A stretch of DNA of 64,000 nt from Heterotrichella gracilis. Lineage: Eukaryota; Sar; Xanthophyceae; Tribonematales; Xanthonemataceae. This document shows positions 52,929 to 62,800 of the stretch, one piece after another; the stretch's first letter is position 1; every line of letters starts with the position of its first letter. The notes under the pieces were generated by a model. The model was given only the letters and a program-made list of their open reading frames with translations. It had not been told where the DNA came from and did no database searches. The stretch lies in NCBI GenBank assembly GCA_032358255.1, contig JAULBX010008107.1, positions 54,483-118,482 of the forward strand. Direction: 5' to 3'. The translations under genes and the position numbers were made by a program.

Positions 52929-54746
52929 GTGAGAAAGTCAACTTATTTACAAAAAAATTATAATTGGTTCTATGCGCTTCTGATCAGTATTTTTCTGATC
53001 TTCTTTCTTTTTCGTCCGCTCAACTCCCCTCAATACCGCATTATTGTAGCCGATGGATTAGGTTACTACTCCTATCTTCCGGCTCAGTTTATTTATCACG
53101 ATGCAGAATTAAAATTTGAGTGGTTCGACAAAGTCTTTAATGCCAATTATGATAATCACTTGTTTGAAAAACCGAGTCAGAACTTTATGGTAAAGTATGG
53201 TGATCGTATGATCAACTTATATTACCCCGGACAATCACTTTTGCAAGCTCCATTCTTTTTTATGGCCCATGCCATGGCAAAACTTTTGGATTATCCGACA
53301 GATGGCTTTTCCTTGCCCTATCAATTAGCAATAGGCATTTCGGGACTATTCTATACCTTATTGGGATTGTTTTTTTGTCACAAACTTATTTTTAATCTCT
53401 CTCAAAACACAAACTTATCTATACTGATTCCTTTGCTTGTTTTTTTCGGGACCAACTTGTTTACTTATTCCATCTTTGCCGGATGTTACACCCATTGTTA
53501 CTCCTTCTGTTTTTTAAGCATGAGTTTGTATTTTTCAGAACGCTTTTTTAATGGTTCCGACAATAAATTTCAATCTCTGTTGCTGCTTAAATTATGCGCC
53601 ATTGTGGTCATCACCCTGCGACCAATGAATGGCCTATTGCTGTTGAGTGTACTCTACTTTTTTAAACCGTTTTCCTTAAGAGAATTACTTTCTATCAAAA
53701 AACTGAATATCCGCTCACTTTTAATTGTCATCGTCATATTGCTGGTTATCGCTTATTCGGCTCGCATTCTATACACCCAAACACATGCTTTGATAGCCAA
53801 TACCTATACCATTGGCAAATTTTATTTTAATGACTGGTCACATGTCTACGATAATTTTTTAGGGTTTCAAAACGGAATTTTATGGTATACGCCACTCATT
53901 TTTTTGTGTTTTATTCCTTTGCTATTTCTTAGCAGAAAACCTAGACTTATTTTTTTACTCCTGCCTGTTTTAACTGTGATACTTCTATACAGTTTCTGGT
54001 TTTACTGGAACATTGTGAATCGCACCCTGGTTGATTTTACGGCAATTCTCGCCATCTTGCTCCTTGTCTTGTATACTGAATGGGAGAGAAACAAAGTGCT
54101 TCAAAAAGGACTGATGATCCTGGCATTCATATCTGTTCTCGTTTATCAATTAAAGGCTTATCAATTACGAAATGGAATTTTGAATAATAATTATACCACC
54201 TGGCATTATTACGTGAAGTATTTTTTTACCCTGCATCATGTGGACGTTTATCCGGTTAATCCTAACACCATTTTAAAGAATGAAATCCATTATTTTGATT
54301 TTGAAAAGGATCCCTCGCCGGAGATCAGTAGAATCAATAAGTTCGAAGGGCAACAATCCATTGGAATAAACAAAGAGATAGAATACGCTTGCACAAAGAC
54401 GTTTACTTTACCCCAGTTTTATGGACAGGAAGGATTTAAAAAAGTAAAAGTGTCCTTTTGGTTTTATCGAGCTGAAGAAATGAAGAATACCCAGTTGATA
54501 CTTTCATTCGCTAAAAAAGATCGTGTTGTTTCATACAATCCTTTTTATATCAATGAATCAACACGAGCAAATACCTGGGAATTGAAGGAATTTGGGGTTG
54601 ATCTGCCGGAAGGTCTGGATTCAACAAATACGCTGACACTATATTTTTGGAATCCGGATAAAAAAGGAGAGGCTTACCTCGATAATTTAAAACTAGAGTT
54701 TATTTTAAAAGATGGAAGCGATGAGATAAATATGGACGGACTCTGA
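52929..54746 (+). CDS. Large membrane protein, GT-C glycosyltransferase-like
   Basis: 605 residues, about 11 membrane helices up to residue 420, followed by a ~170-residue soluble beta-rich domain (YFDFEKDPSPEISR to the end) that looks like a carbohydrate-binding-type sandwich. First outer loop has ADGLGYYSYLPAQF near 39-52 with an Asp where GT-C enzymes keep a catalytic acid. It may glycosylate lipids or proteins at the outer face. Start is GTG at 52929. No link to PHA metabolism is evident despite its position between the two pha-like genes. Confidence 0.75.
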   Translation: MRKSTYLQKNYNWFYALLISIFLIFFLFRPLNSPQYRIIVADGLGYYSYLPAQFIYHDAELKFEWFDKVFNANYDNHLFEKPSQNFMVKYGDRMINLYYPGQSLLQAPFFFMAHAMAKLLDYPTDGFSLPYQLAIGISGLFYTLLGLFFCHKLIFNLSQNTNLSILIPLLVFFGTNLFTYSIFAGCYTHCYSFCFLSMSLYFSERFFNGSDNKFQSLLLLKLCAIVVITLRPMNGLLLLSVLYFFKPFSLRELLSIKKLNIRSLLIVIVILLVIAYSARILYTQTHALIANTYTIGKFYFNDWSHVYDNFLGFQNGILWYTPLIFLCFIPLLFLSRKPRLIFLLLPVLTVILLYSFWFYWNIVNRTLVDFTAILAILLLVLYTEWERNKVLQKGLMILAFISVLVYQLKAYQLRNGILNNNYTTWHYYVKYFFTLHHVDVYPVNPNTILKNEIHYFDFEKDPSPEISRINKFEGQQSIGINKEIEYACTKTFTLPQFYGQEGFKKVKVSFWFYRAEEMKNTQLILSFAKKDRVVSYNPFYINESTRANTWELKEFGVDLPEGLDSTNTLTLYFWNPDKKGEAYLDNLKLEFILKDGSDEINMDGL

Positions 54747-54930
54747 ATGCTTTCATTTATTGCTACACACAGTAAAAAGCGCCATGTTTAAGGTTTTCAA
54801 AAGATAAGTCAGACAAGAAACGTATGATGAATTAGCGTAAAAAAAGGGAAAGCAAAATGGCTATTTTCTGTATAAATTCATCGCCAGAATTGAATTTATA
54901 ATCGTATTTTTAAAGCCTAAATCTCAGTCT

Positions 54931-55980
54931 ATGGATAACAAGATCATCGAAGAATTTAACAACATGAGTTCTAAATTATTTAAGAGTTATGATACCTTAA
55001 ATAAAATAGAGGCAGTTGACATTGCCATGTCACCTAAAACAGCGGTTTACTCAGAAGATAAATTGACTTTATACCGTTATGACCGAGAGACAGAGCCTAC
55101 TTTTAAAACACCGGTTTTAATTATTTATGCTCTAGTGAACACCTATAAAATGCTGGATATTCAACCGGACAGAAGTTATATCCGTAATTTATTAGCAGCA
55201 GGTTTGGATGTGTATTTGATTGATTGGGGTTTTCCAACCAAAAGCGATCGTTACTTGAGCATGGACGATTATGTGAATGGTTACATCAATAATTGTGTGG
55301 ATTTTATGCGTAAAAAACACCGTCTCGAAAAAATCAATATTTTAAGCATTTGTCAAGGTGGTACACTGAGTGTCATTTATTCTTCCTTGTATCCAAATAA
55401 GGTAAAGAATCTGGTGACACATGTCACACCAATTGATTTTAGTACCAATGATGGATTGCTCTTTCGCTGGAGTAAGGACATGGACATGGACCTTTTAGTA
55501 GATGGCAATCATGGATTGGTACCCGGTAGTTTTTTGAATGAAGGATTTGATATGTTGAAGCCAATGATGAAGATCCAGAAACAACAAACCTTGACCAATT
55601 CATTGGATGACAAAGATAAATTGCTGAACTTTTTGCGAATGGAAAAATGGATCAGTGAAAGTCCAGATCAGGCCGGCGAATGTTTCCGTCAATTTATGAA
55701 AGATCTGTATCAGCAAAATAAATTAGTGAAAGGTGAGTTAGAAGTAGGAGGAAAAAAAGTGAATCTGAAAAATTTGACGGCACCTTTGTTGAATATTTTT
55801 GCGACTGAAGATCATTTGGTTCCGCCTTCAGCCACTAAGCCTTTGAATGATTTAGTAGGAAGCAAGGACAAAGAATTGTATAGTTTTAAAGGCGGACATA
55901 TTGGTGTTTTTGTAGGAGGTAAATCTCAAAAGGAATTAGCTCCTGCGGTAACCGCATGGTTAAAGCAACGAGATAATTAA
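54931..55980 (+). CDS. phaC: Class III-type poly(R)-hydroxyalkanoate synthase catalytic subunit
   Basis: 349 residues, alpha/beta hydrolase that polymerises 3-hydroxyacyl-CoA into PHA. Length fits class III/IV rather than the ~590-residue class I. The catalytic triad is C141 (in SICQGG, 139-144), D294 (ATEDHLVPP) and H323 (GGHIGVF). YLIDWG near 95-100 is a family landmark. The first Gly of the lipase-like box G-x-C-x-G-G is Ser here. A partner PhaE-like gene lies 2.7 kb upstream. Followed by a UUCG-type terminator. Confidence 0.88.
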   Translation: MDNKIIEEFNNMSSKLFKSYDTLNKIEAVDIAMSPKTAVYSEDKLTLYRYDRETEPTFKTPVLIIYALVNTYKMLDIQPDRSYIRNLLAAGLDVYLIDWGFPTKSDRYLSMDDYVNGYINNCVDFMRKKHRLEKINILSICQGGTLSVIYSSLYPNKVKNLVTHVTPIDFSTNDGLLFRWSKDMDMDLLVDGNHGLVPGSFLNEGFDMLKPMMKIQKQQTLTNSLDDKDKLLNFLRMEKWISESPDQAGECFRQFMKDLYQQNKLVKGELEVGGKKVNLKNLTAPLLNIFATEDHLVPPSATKPLNDLVGSKDKELYSFKGGHIGVFVGGKSQKELAPAVTAWLKQRDN

Positions 55981-56000
55981 TAAAAAAAGATCATCTAAAA

Positions 56001-56028
56001 TGCGATGCTTCGGTATCGCATTTTTTTT
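56001..56028 (+). terminator. Intrinsic terminator after phaC with UUCG tetraloop
   Basis: TGCGAT-GC (56001-56008) pairs with GT-ATCGCA (56013-56020) across a TTCG loop closed by C-G, followed by eight T (56021-56028). The next gene starts only 13 bp later. Confidence 0.9.
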
Positions 56029-56040
56029 GAAACCTATTAA

Positions 56041-56517
56041 ATGAAGGCAGCCGCTTTAAATGAACTAAAAAAAGAATTGCACCATCTTCCGGTCAAGGAA
56101 TTAGTGGAACTATGTCTCTCGTTAGCTAAGTATAAAAAAGATAACAAAGAATTTCTGGGCTATTTGTTGTTTGAATCTCATGATAAGGATTCTTTTATTA
56201 AGGAGATCAAATCAGAGATCGATGCTCATTTTTTAAGTTTAGAAGCACAGTCAAATTTATATTACATTAAAAAAAGTTTGCGCAAACTGTTGCGAATTCT
56301 CACCAAGTACTGTAAATACATGGGTGATAAGGCCGTGACAGCAGAATTGCACATTTATTTTTGTTTGAAGCTAAAAGAAAGCGGTATACCGTTTCATAAA
56401 AGTCAGCTGTTGGTGAATATGTATGAACAACAATTAAAAAAAATTCGGACAGCCATTTCCACTTTGCATGAAGATCTACAAAGTGATTTTAACTCAGATC
56501 TGGAAAAGATAAGTTAA
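56041..56517 (+). CDS. Conserved-looking helical protein of unknown function
   Basis: 158 residues, not recognised. All-helical and lysine/leucine rich (ALNELKKELHHLPVKELVELC at 5-25, YIKKSLRKLLRILTKYCKYMG at 75-95), no membrane segment or signal. The regular helical hairpins suggest a HEAT/TPR-like or adaptor fold. It abuts the next gene with no gap (stop at 56515-56517, ATG at 56518), so the two are coexpressed. Confidence 0.75.
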   Translation: MKAAALNELKKELHHLPVKELVELCLSLAKYKKDNKEFLGYLLFESHDKDSFIKEIKSEIDAHFLSLEAQSNLYYIKKSLRKLLRILTKYCKYMGDKAVTAELHIYFCLKLKESGIPFHKSQLLVNMYEQQLKKIRTAISTLHEDLQSDFNSDLEKIS

Positions 56518-56754
56518 ATGGAATCAGGTTTTAATCCGCAACTCTTACTCGATCTGGTGAACACCAAAATGCCTTTTGGTAAATATGAGGGTTGGCTGTA
56601 TTATCGTTTACCCGTTGAGTATTTGGAATGGTTTCATCGTAAAGGATTTCCGCCGGGAAAAACAGGAATGCTTTTGTCAACGCTTTATGAAATTAAATTG
56701 AATGGTTTGGAGTTTTTGTTGGAAGAGATCAAAAAACGTCACAGTGGTAATTAA
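56518..56754 (+). CDS. DUF3820-family small protein
   Basis: 78 residues with the DUF3820 core MPFGKYEG (19-26), LPVEYLEWFHRKGFPPGKTG (33-52) and EIKLNGLEFLL. The family is small and its function is not established; it has been annotated near quinolinate/nucleic-acid enzymes. Directly follows and is coupled to the 56041 gene. Confidence 0.85.
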   Translation: MESGFNPQLLLDLVNTKMPFGKYEGWLYYRLPVEYLEWFHRKGFPPGKTGMLLSTLYEIKLNGLEFLLEEIKKRHSGN

Positions 56755-56943
56755 TTGCAGCTCTAATCTGCTTATTTTAAAGACGCAGATTTCACGGATT
56801 TCACAGATGGATAGATTTGAAAATTACACGGATTTATTTTTCGCAAGCGAAAAATGAGATTACACAGATTTTGTTAGAGGAATTAATTCATGCAATTGTT
56901 AATTGTCAATCAGTCAATTGTCAATCAAAGAGTATGTTAAATC
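56755..56943. repeat. GATTTCACGGATTTCACAGAT repeat and TTTTTCGCAAGCGAAAAA hairpin
   Basis: Words CGCAGATTTCACGGATTTCA near 56782, AAATTACACGGATTTATT near 56820, then the perfect hairpin TTTTTCGC-AA-GCGAAAAA at about 56837-56854, which recurs at 3714 and 12351 (inside the ~290-bp element). It may serve the convergent 56754 and 56944 gene ends. Confidence 0.7.
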
Positions 56944-57690
56944 TTAAAGAGCTTTCTTTATCACACAAATGACCGATAAACCCAAGCGTTTAAAAGTGAT
57001 CTGGTCTACTAATTTAAATAGTGGTACAAAGGCATTGTACAATTTCATTTCTCCGGCGGGAATAGTTTTTTGTCTTAAAATTTTTCCACTGAACCACCAG
57101 GCAAAAATACCGGTGGCATTAAAATAAAAGACTTTTTTTATGGGTGCATATTTTCCCATTAGTTTGCTCAGTGATCTTTTGTTGTATCGTCTGAAATGTT
57201 CTAAGGAAAGATCAATGTCGTTGTAAAGCGCCTGGTAAGCCGGCACGAGGATACACATTTCACCGCCGGGTTTTAAGAGCGTCAACATGTTTTGAATGGC
57301 GAGATCATCGTTCTCAATGTGTTCTACCACATTTAAGGCAAACACACTGTCAAACTGATTTAAAAGAGTGGGGTAGCTTGCAGTAAAATCAGGATGTGCA
57401 ATGTCAATGTTCAACACAGAATCTTGTTTTAAGTCGAAGTTGGTTTCAAGCGCTTTTCGGTAATTTTCGCGGATATCTGAAAGACTAATGTCTTTTTTAT
57501 CTTGAATAAAAAAGGTGGAGATGTTTCCCAGGCCGCTGCCAATCTCTAATGTCTTACCTTTGCAATGTGGTGAAACGGTATCATAGATCCATCTATTAAA
57601 TTTGGTGGCAGCTGAAATGACATCCAATATTTCGAGACCTTCCTGGTCGACATCTTTAAATTGAAATTTTATTTCTTGTTTGTTCTCCAT
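56944..57690 (-). CDS. Class I SAM-dependent methyltransferase
   Basis: 248 residues: GKTLEIGSGLGNISTFFI (near 44-61) is motif I, SVFALNVVEHIENDDLAI near 115-132 is the conserved NVVEH block, and LSLEHFRRYNKRSL near 172-185 and a hydrophobic end follow. Similar in plan to 37924 (HYRRY). Such proteins methylate small molecules or lipid-linked sugars. It is a single gene. The UTR upstream has no clear consensus promoter. Confidence 0.85.
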   Translation of the reverse strand: MENKQEIKFQFKDVDQEGLEILDVISAATKFNRWIYDTVSPHCKGKTLEIGSGLGNISTFFIQDKKDISLSDIRENYRKALETNFDLKQDSVLNIDIAHPDFTASYPTLLNQFDSVFALNVVEHIENDDLAIQNMLTLLKPGGEMCILVPAYQALYNDIDLSLEHFRRYNKRSLSKLMGKYAPIKKVFYFNATGIFAWWFSGKILRQKTIPAGEMKLYNAFVPLFKLVDQITFKRLGLSVICVIKKAL

Positions 57691-58013
57691 TTTTTATTCT
57701 GGTTTTCTTTACACCGCTTCATAAAGAATGAAATCAAGTGCAAGCTTTAAAGATAGGGCTTAATTTTTATTTTTTTGAAGAAGAACTAAATTTATGCCGA
57801 CGAATTTGGTGAACTTAGAAAATGTTATTGAAAATACTAGCGCAAGGGATGCGAAGGGTTCAGCTCTTTTAAGTGCCTGCCTCTTGCACTTAAAAAGCCG
57901 GAGCAAAGCGGAGCCCGGAGCAGCCCGGTGGCGAAAGGCTTAAGTCTTATCAGCGAGGCCTTTCGACAGGCGCCCAAAAAGAAAAAAATCTTTGAATATC
58001 TTAAATTAATTTT
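57691..58013. other. Gap with two potential hairpins
   Basis: TTTTAAGTGC (57867-57876) pairs with GCACTTAAAA (57886-57895) over a 9-nt loop, and CGAAAGGC (near 57933) pairs with GCCTTTCG (near 57958). Either could end the helicase transcript, but no T-run follows on the minus strand. No gene was found. Confidence 0.5.
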
Positions 58014-59327
58014 TTAAGTACTGATCTCCATTTTCACCTTTTTGTTTTTAATACGCTCTTCACGTATTAAGTGTAAGGTCTTCACAATTTTGTCACTCTT
58101 AATCGCTGCATAAGCCGAATGATCCAGCACTTCAATTCTTCCGAGTTCTTCTTTTTTAAGTCCGCCTTTTTGTAAGAGCATTCCCACAATATCCATTTTA
58201 TTGACCTTATCTTTTTTACCGGCAGAGATGTATAGGGTTTTCCAGGGACTCGGTTTTGGATGAAAGATTTTTTTTGGTAAACTTTCTTCTTCTGGGCTTA
58301 CTGTAAGAAAGGGCGGTAAATAATCTTCCGGTTCGAGAATAAAATAAATTGTTCCCGAGGCATTCATTCTAGCAGTTCTACCGTTTCGATGGATCATAGT
58401 ATCTTCGGTAGTGGGTAACTGAAAATGCACCACGGCTTCAATTTCAGGGATATCCAAACCTCTGGCGGCCAAATCGGTTGAGATGAGGAGGTTGATACTT
58501 CCATTGCGTAATTTGATCAAGGTTTTTTCACGATCAATTTGTTCTAAGCCTCCATGGTAAAATCCGTGAGCAATGTTAAGTTGACTCAATTCAAAAGAAA
58601 TGCGGTTCACAGCATCGCGGTGATTACAAAAGACAATTGTAGATTGTGCATTTATTTTTCCTAATAATAATAAAAGTGCATTCACTTTATCATCATCGTT
58701 GGCGCGCACAACTTTAAAAGCAAGATTTGCTTTGCTTTGTTTTTCATTGCCGGTAAAATTCAATTCCGTTTTTTCTTTCATGCCTACAAAGGCCGGAATC
58801 TCTTCAATTTGAGTGGCTGAGGTTAAGATGCGTTTTTTTGGATGTTGAATGTGTTTGATGATAAAAGACATTTCGTCTTGAAAACCGGCTTCCAGCGATT
58901 TATCAAATTCGTCTAAAATTAAATACTCTGTTCGTTGAATGGATAAACTTTTTTTACGGATGTGATGCGCAATTCGTCCCGGTGTGCCCACCAATAAAGC
59001 CGGTGGCTCCAACAAATTATTGCGTTCTATCTGCACCGAATGTCCGCCATAACAACAATTAATTTTAAAACCGGTGCCCATTTGTTTAAATACCGATTCA
59101 ATTTGTTGGGCGAGTTCTCGCGTTGGAACAATAATGAGCGCTTGCACGCCTTGTTTTTCTTTGTCCAATAGATTTAATACCGGCAATAAATACGCTAAGG
59201 TTTTACCGGAACCAGTTGGTGAGATTAGTACCACATCTTTAGGCAGACTCACTGCTTCGAGCGTGGCATTTTGCATGGGTGTTAATTCGGTGATGTTAAA
59301 ATTGGAAAGAATTTTGCTATGCGTCAT
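58014..59327 (-). CDS. DEAD-box RNA helicase (DEFD variant) with DbpA-type RNA-binding domain
   Basis: 437 residues. Q-motif region FNITELTPMQ (10-19), Walker A SPTGSGKT (36-43), PTRELA, TPGRI, then DEFD (139-142) in place of DEAD, SAT near 170, DLAARGLDIPE, and HRNGRTAR. The C-terminal ~75 residues (KTLYISAGKKDKVNKMDIVG onward) match the DbpA RNA-binding domain that targets 23S rRNA in that family, so ribosome assembly is likely. The DEFD change affects the third residue of the motif II only. Confidence 0.93.
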   Translation of the reverse strand: MTHSKILSNFNITELTPMQNATLEAVSLPKDVVLISPTGSGKTLAYLLPVLNLLDKEKQGVQALIIVPTRELAQQIESVFKQMGTGFKINCCYGGHSVQIERNNLLEPPALLVGTPGRIAHHIRKKSLSIQRTEYLILDEFDKSLEAGFQDEMSFIIKHIQHPKKRILTSATQIEEIPAFVGMKEKTELNFTGNEKQSKANLAFKVVRANDDDKVNALLLLLGKINAQSTIVFCNHRDAVNRISFELSQLNIAHGFYHGGLEQIDREKTLIKLRNGSINLLISTDLAARGLDIPEIEAVVHFQLPTTEDTMIHRNGRTARMNASGTIYFILEPEDYLPPFLTVSPEEESLPKKIFHPKPSPWKTLYISAGKKDKVNKMDIVGMLLQKGGLKKEELGRIEVLDHSAYAAIKSDKIVKTLHLIREERIKNKKVKMEIST

Positions 59328-59804
59328 GATGTGTAGTTAATAAGCCGCATGATTTTAAATTGAAAACGGAGCCAGCGATTAATGAACTGCAAATATACGG
59401 CATAGTCCTGAGTCGTTCGATGGAATTAGTTCAATTTAAATTTGGAAGAACGTTTAGATTGGAAATGATAAGACACATATTTTGCACAATGTTTTTCAGT
59501 TCATGAGCTGCCTGCTGAAGTTTTTTTGATTGTTTTCAAAAAATGGATTAGCAAAAAGGCTGTGTTTTGAGCCCTCAGAGCAGGATTTTAGCCTATTCAG
59601 GATGAAAAAAAGCTACGATTCGATCATTTTCAATTTTAGCTAATATACTGAAATACAGATAGATGCTGTATTATTAGGTAAATTCGTCGTTATAAACGCA
59701 TCGTTTATAATAAAAATTCATGCTTTTATCGAAAGAAAATTTGGAACTTATGAACATTTGATTACTTTTAACTTTAGTTTAATACTAGTAAAATCAAGCA
59801 TTTC
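59328..59804. other. Intergenic stretch between divergent helicase and adhesin
   Basis: On the minus strand TATATTTG (59397-59390) is a perfect -7 box for the helicase gene, though the -33 position lacks TTTG. A 9-bp perfect dyad TTATAAACG-CAT-CGTTTATAA sits at 59690-59710, about 95 bp before the adhesin start, a possible operator or leader hairpin. TAACTTTA near 59769 weakly resembles a -7 box for the adhesin. No gene. Confidence 0.45.
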
Positions 59805-62800
59805 ATGAAACATAGGTTGTTGTATTTGTTCTTTGGTCTAATGTTTTTTGGAAACATTGTTACTTCATTTTCACAAAGTCCGTGTAAAGGTAAAACATAC
59901 AAACAAGAAGCCTGGGGTGCCCCGCTTTCAAATCCTGCAAACACTTATTTAACTGCAAATTTTAATTCTGCATTTCCAAATGGTCTTGTCATTGGTTGTA
60001 ATAACAAATTGGTGTTGAATTCAAGCAATGCTGTTATCAACTTTTTGCCTTCCGGTCCAATGGGCTCTAGCTTACCAAGCGGTACAATTACAAATCCCGG
60101 TATCTCTTATTCAAATATGTTGGCAGGACAATTAACAGCACTCATGCTAAATACAGGATTTGATGCGGCCGACCCAAATTTTTCTCCTTCCATCATTAGT
60201 CTTGGCAATTATACGATCACAGCCGGTGTTTTTGCCGGGATGACCGTTAACACATTTATCGCTATTGCAAATTCAGAAATTGGGTCTTGTACAAACCTTT
60301 ATAACATCATGGACTTGATACAAACTGCAGAAAGTATCAATACCAATTATGATGCAGGTTTATCAGACAATGGCTATTTGGCTTGTACAACGAATACCTG
60401 TAATCTTATTCCTTCTGTAGTTACAGGTAGTATTTCGTGTTATGGTGCTAGTACAAATGCGACTGTTTCGGTGAGTGGTGGAACCGCACCTTATTCCGGC
60501 GTAGGAATTTATTCAGTAAGTGCCGGTACGCATACCTATCTGATTTCTGATGCAAATAATTGTACGGTAACAGTTTCTTTTAGTACCATTCAACCAAATT
60601 TTTTATCTGCTAGTTCAACGCTTGGTTCAATACTTTGTCATGGTGGAACCACCACCATTAATATCACTGCGAGTGGTGGCACAGCTCCATATGCTGGAAC
60701 GGGTGTGTATACCTTAAACTCCGGCGCCTATTCTTATACTGTGACTGACGCTAATGGATGTACAGGTATTGTGAGTGGTTTTTTAAGTGAACCACCTCCA
60801 ATTGTTGTAAACACCTTAGTTGAGAACGGTACCTGTAGCAATTCAAATTTAGGATCAGCTACAGTAAGTGCCACAGGAGGAACAGGAGCTTATTCTTATT
60901 TATGGTCAAACGCTTCAACATCAACAGTCGTAAGCGGTTTAACTGCGGGAGTATATTCAGTTACAGTGCTTGATTCGAATTTATGTTCCGCTTCACAAGC
61001 AGTCATAATTGCGAGTATTACGTGTTGTAATTTAGATGATGGCGGAGCTATCAGTGGCGGTACAATAAATTGTGGACCTTTTGATCCGGCTGTTATTAAT
61101 AATTCTGTGACTCCAACAGGAGGATTTGGTCCTGTGACCTATACCTGGTATTATAATTTGAACAATGTTTCGTCGCTTTCAGGAGGCGGCTGGGTAGCCA
61201 TTCCAAACAGTAACAGTGTTACATACGATCCCGGCTTGCTTACGCAAAGCACTTATTTTTTAAGAACAGCCAGGAACGATGGATGTAGTGTTGAAATGGA
61301 AAGTAATGTTGTGGCGTTTATCGTCAATTCTATTCCTACAGTAACTGCCACGCAACAAAGTGTGCAATGTTATGGAACTTCAACCGGTACGGTAGATCTC
61401 ATTGTGAATGGGGGTACACCGCCATTTACCTATTTGTGGAATAACAATGCTACCAGCCCTTCATTGGAGAATGTTTTAATTGGTAATTATTCAGTGACCA
61501 TAACAGACGCAAATGCTTGTGTTGCTTCAGCTTCGGTAACAGTCACAGAACCCTCTTTGTTTTCAGCCAGCGCATCACAAGGTACTATTTTGTGTTTTGG
61601 CGGAACGACCACATTAAATATTAGTGCTCAGGGAGGGGTAACACCTTATTCGGGCGATGGTATTTTTAATGTCAGTGGAGGACCATATTCCTTCACAGTA
61701 ACAGATGCGAATGGATGTCCGAGTATTATTACAGGAACGATAACAGAACCTGCTTTATTTTCGGCTATTGCTGTAGAGGGTAATATTTTATGTCATGGTG
61801 GAACAACTACTGTTAATATAGTAGCCACAGGAGGAACTGCTCCTTATAGCAGTGCAGGAATATATACCTTGAGTGCAGGAGCTTATTTTTATACGGTGAG
61901 TGATGTGAATGGATGTAGTGAAATGGTAAGTGGAACCTTGCAAGAACCAACAAGTATAGTGGCAACTGAAACTCATGGAGATATTTTATGTCAGGGTGGA
62001 ACAACAACCATAAATATTACAGCAAGCGGTGGAAGCGGTGTTTATAGCGGAACAGGAATTTATACAGTAAGTGCAGGACCTTTTTCTTTTACGGTAACAG
62101 ATGGAAATGCTTGTCAGGCATTCATTTCAGGAAACATTTCTGAGCCTTCAAGTTTGCTTGCCAGCGCAATGGAGGGGACTGCTTATTGTGGAGGAACTAC
62201 CACCGTAGAAGTCATTGCAACGGGTGGCACTGCTCCTTATACCGGAACTGGAATTTATACAGTGAGTGCAGGATCTTATTCTTACAATGTTACGGATGCA
62301 AACGGCTGTAATAGTTCTGTTACAGGAACAATCACTCAAGCGTCAGGACTATCAGCAAACGCAAGTCAAGGAACAATTTTATGTAACGGCGGTACAACTA
62401 CTGTGAATGTTACTGCTACAGGTGGAACTGCTCCATATTCTGGCACAGGAATTTACACAGTAAGTGCAGGAGCTTATTCTTATACAGTAACAGATGCCAA
62501 TGGATGTACTAGTTCTGTCACCGGAACTATCACTCAGCCATCAGGACTATCAGCTAATGCAAGTCAAGGAACAATTTTATGTAACGGTGGAACAACCACA
62601 GTGAATGTAACAGCAACAGGCGGCACTGCTCCATATTCTGGAATAGGAATTTACACGGTGAGTGCAGGATCTTATTCTTATAATGTTACCGATGCCAATG
62701 GCTGTAATAGTTCTGTTACTGGAACTATCACTCAAGCTTCAGGACTATCAGCCAATGCAAGTCAAGGAAATATTTTATGTAACGGCGGAACTACCACTAT

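Noticed and set aside
59328-59804. tRNA or small RNA gene in the gap
   Set aside because: No cloverleaf pattern or CCA-type end was seen; only a dyad and weak promoter elements.
61788-62339. Minus-strand frames opposite the adhesin
   Set aside because: Serine/cysteine-rich shadows of the repeat codons on the other strand.
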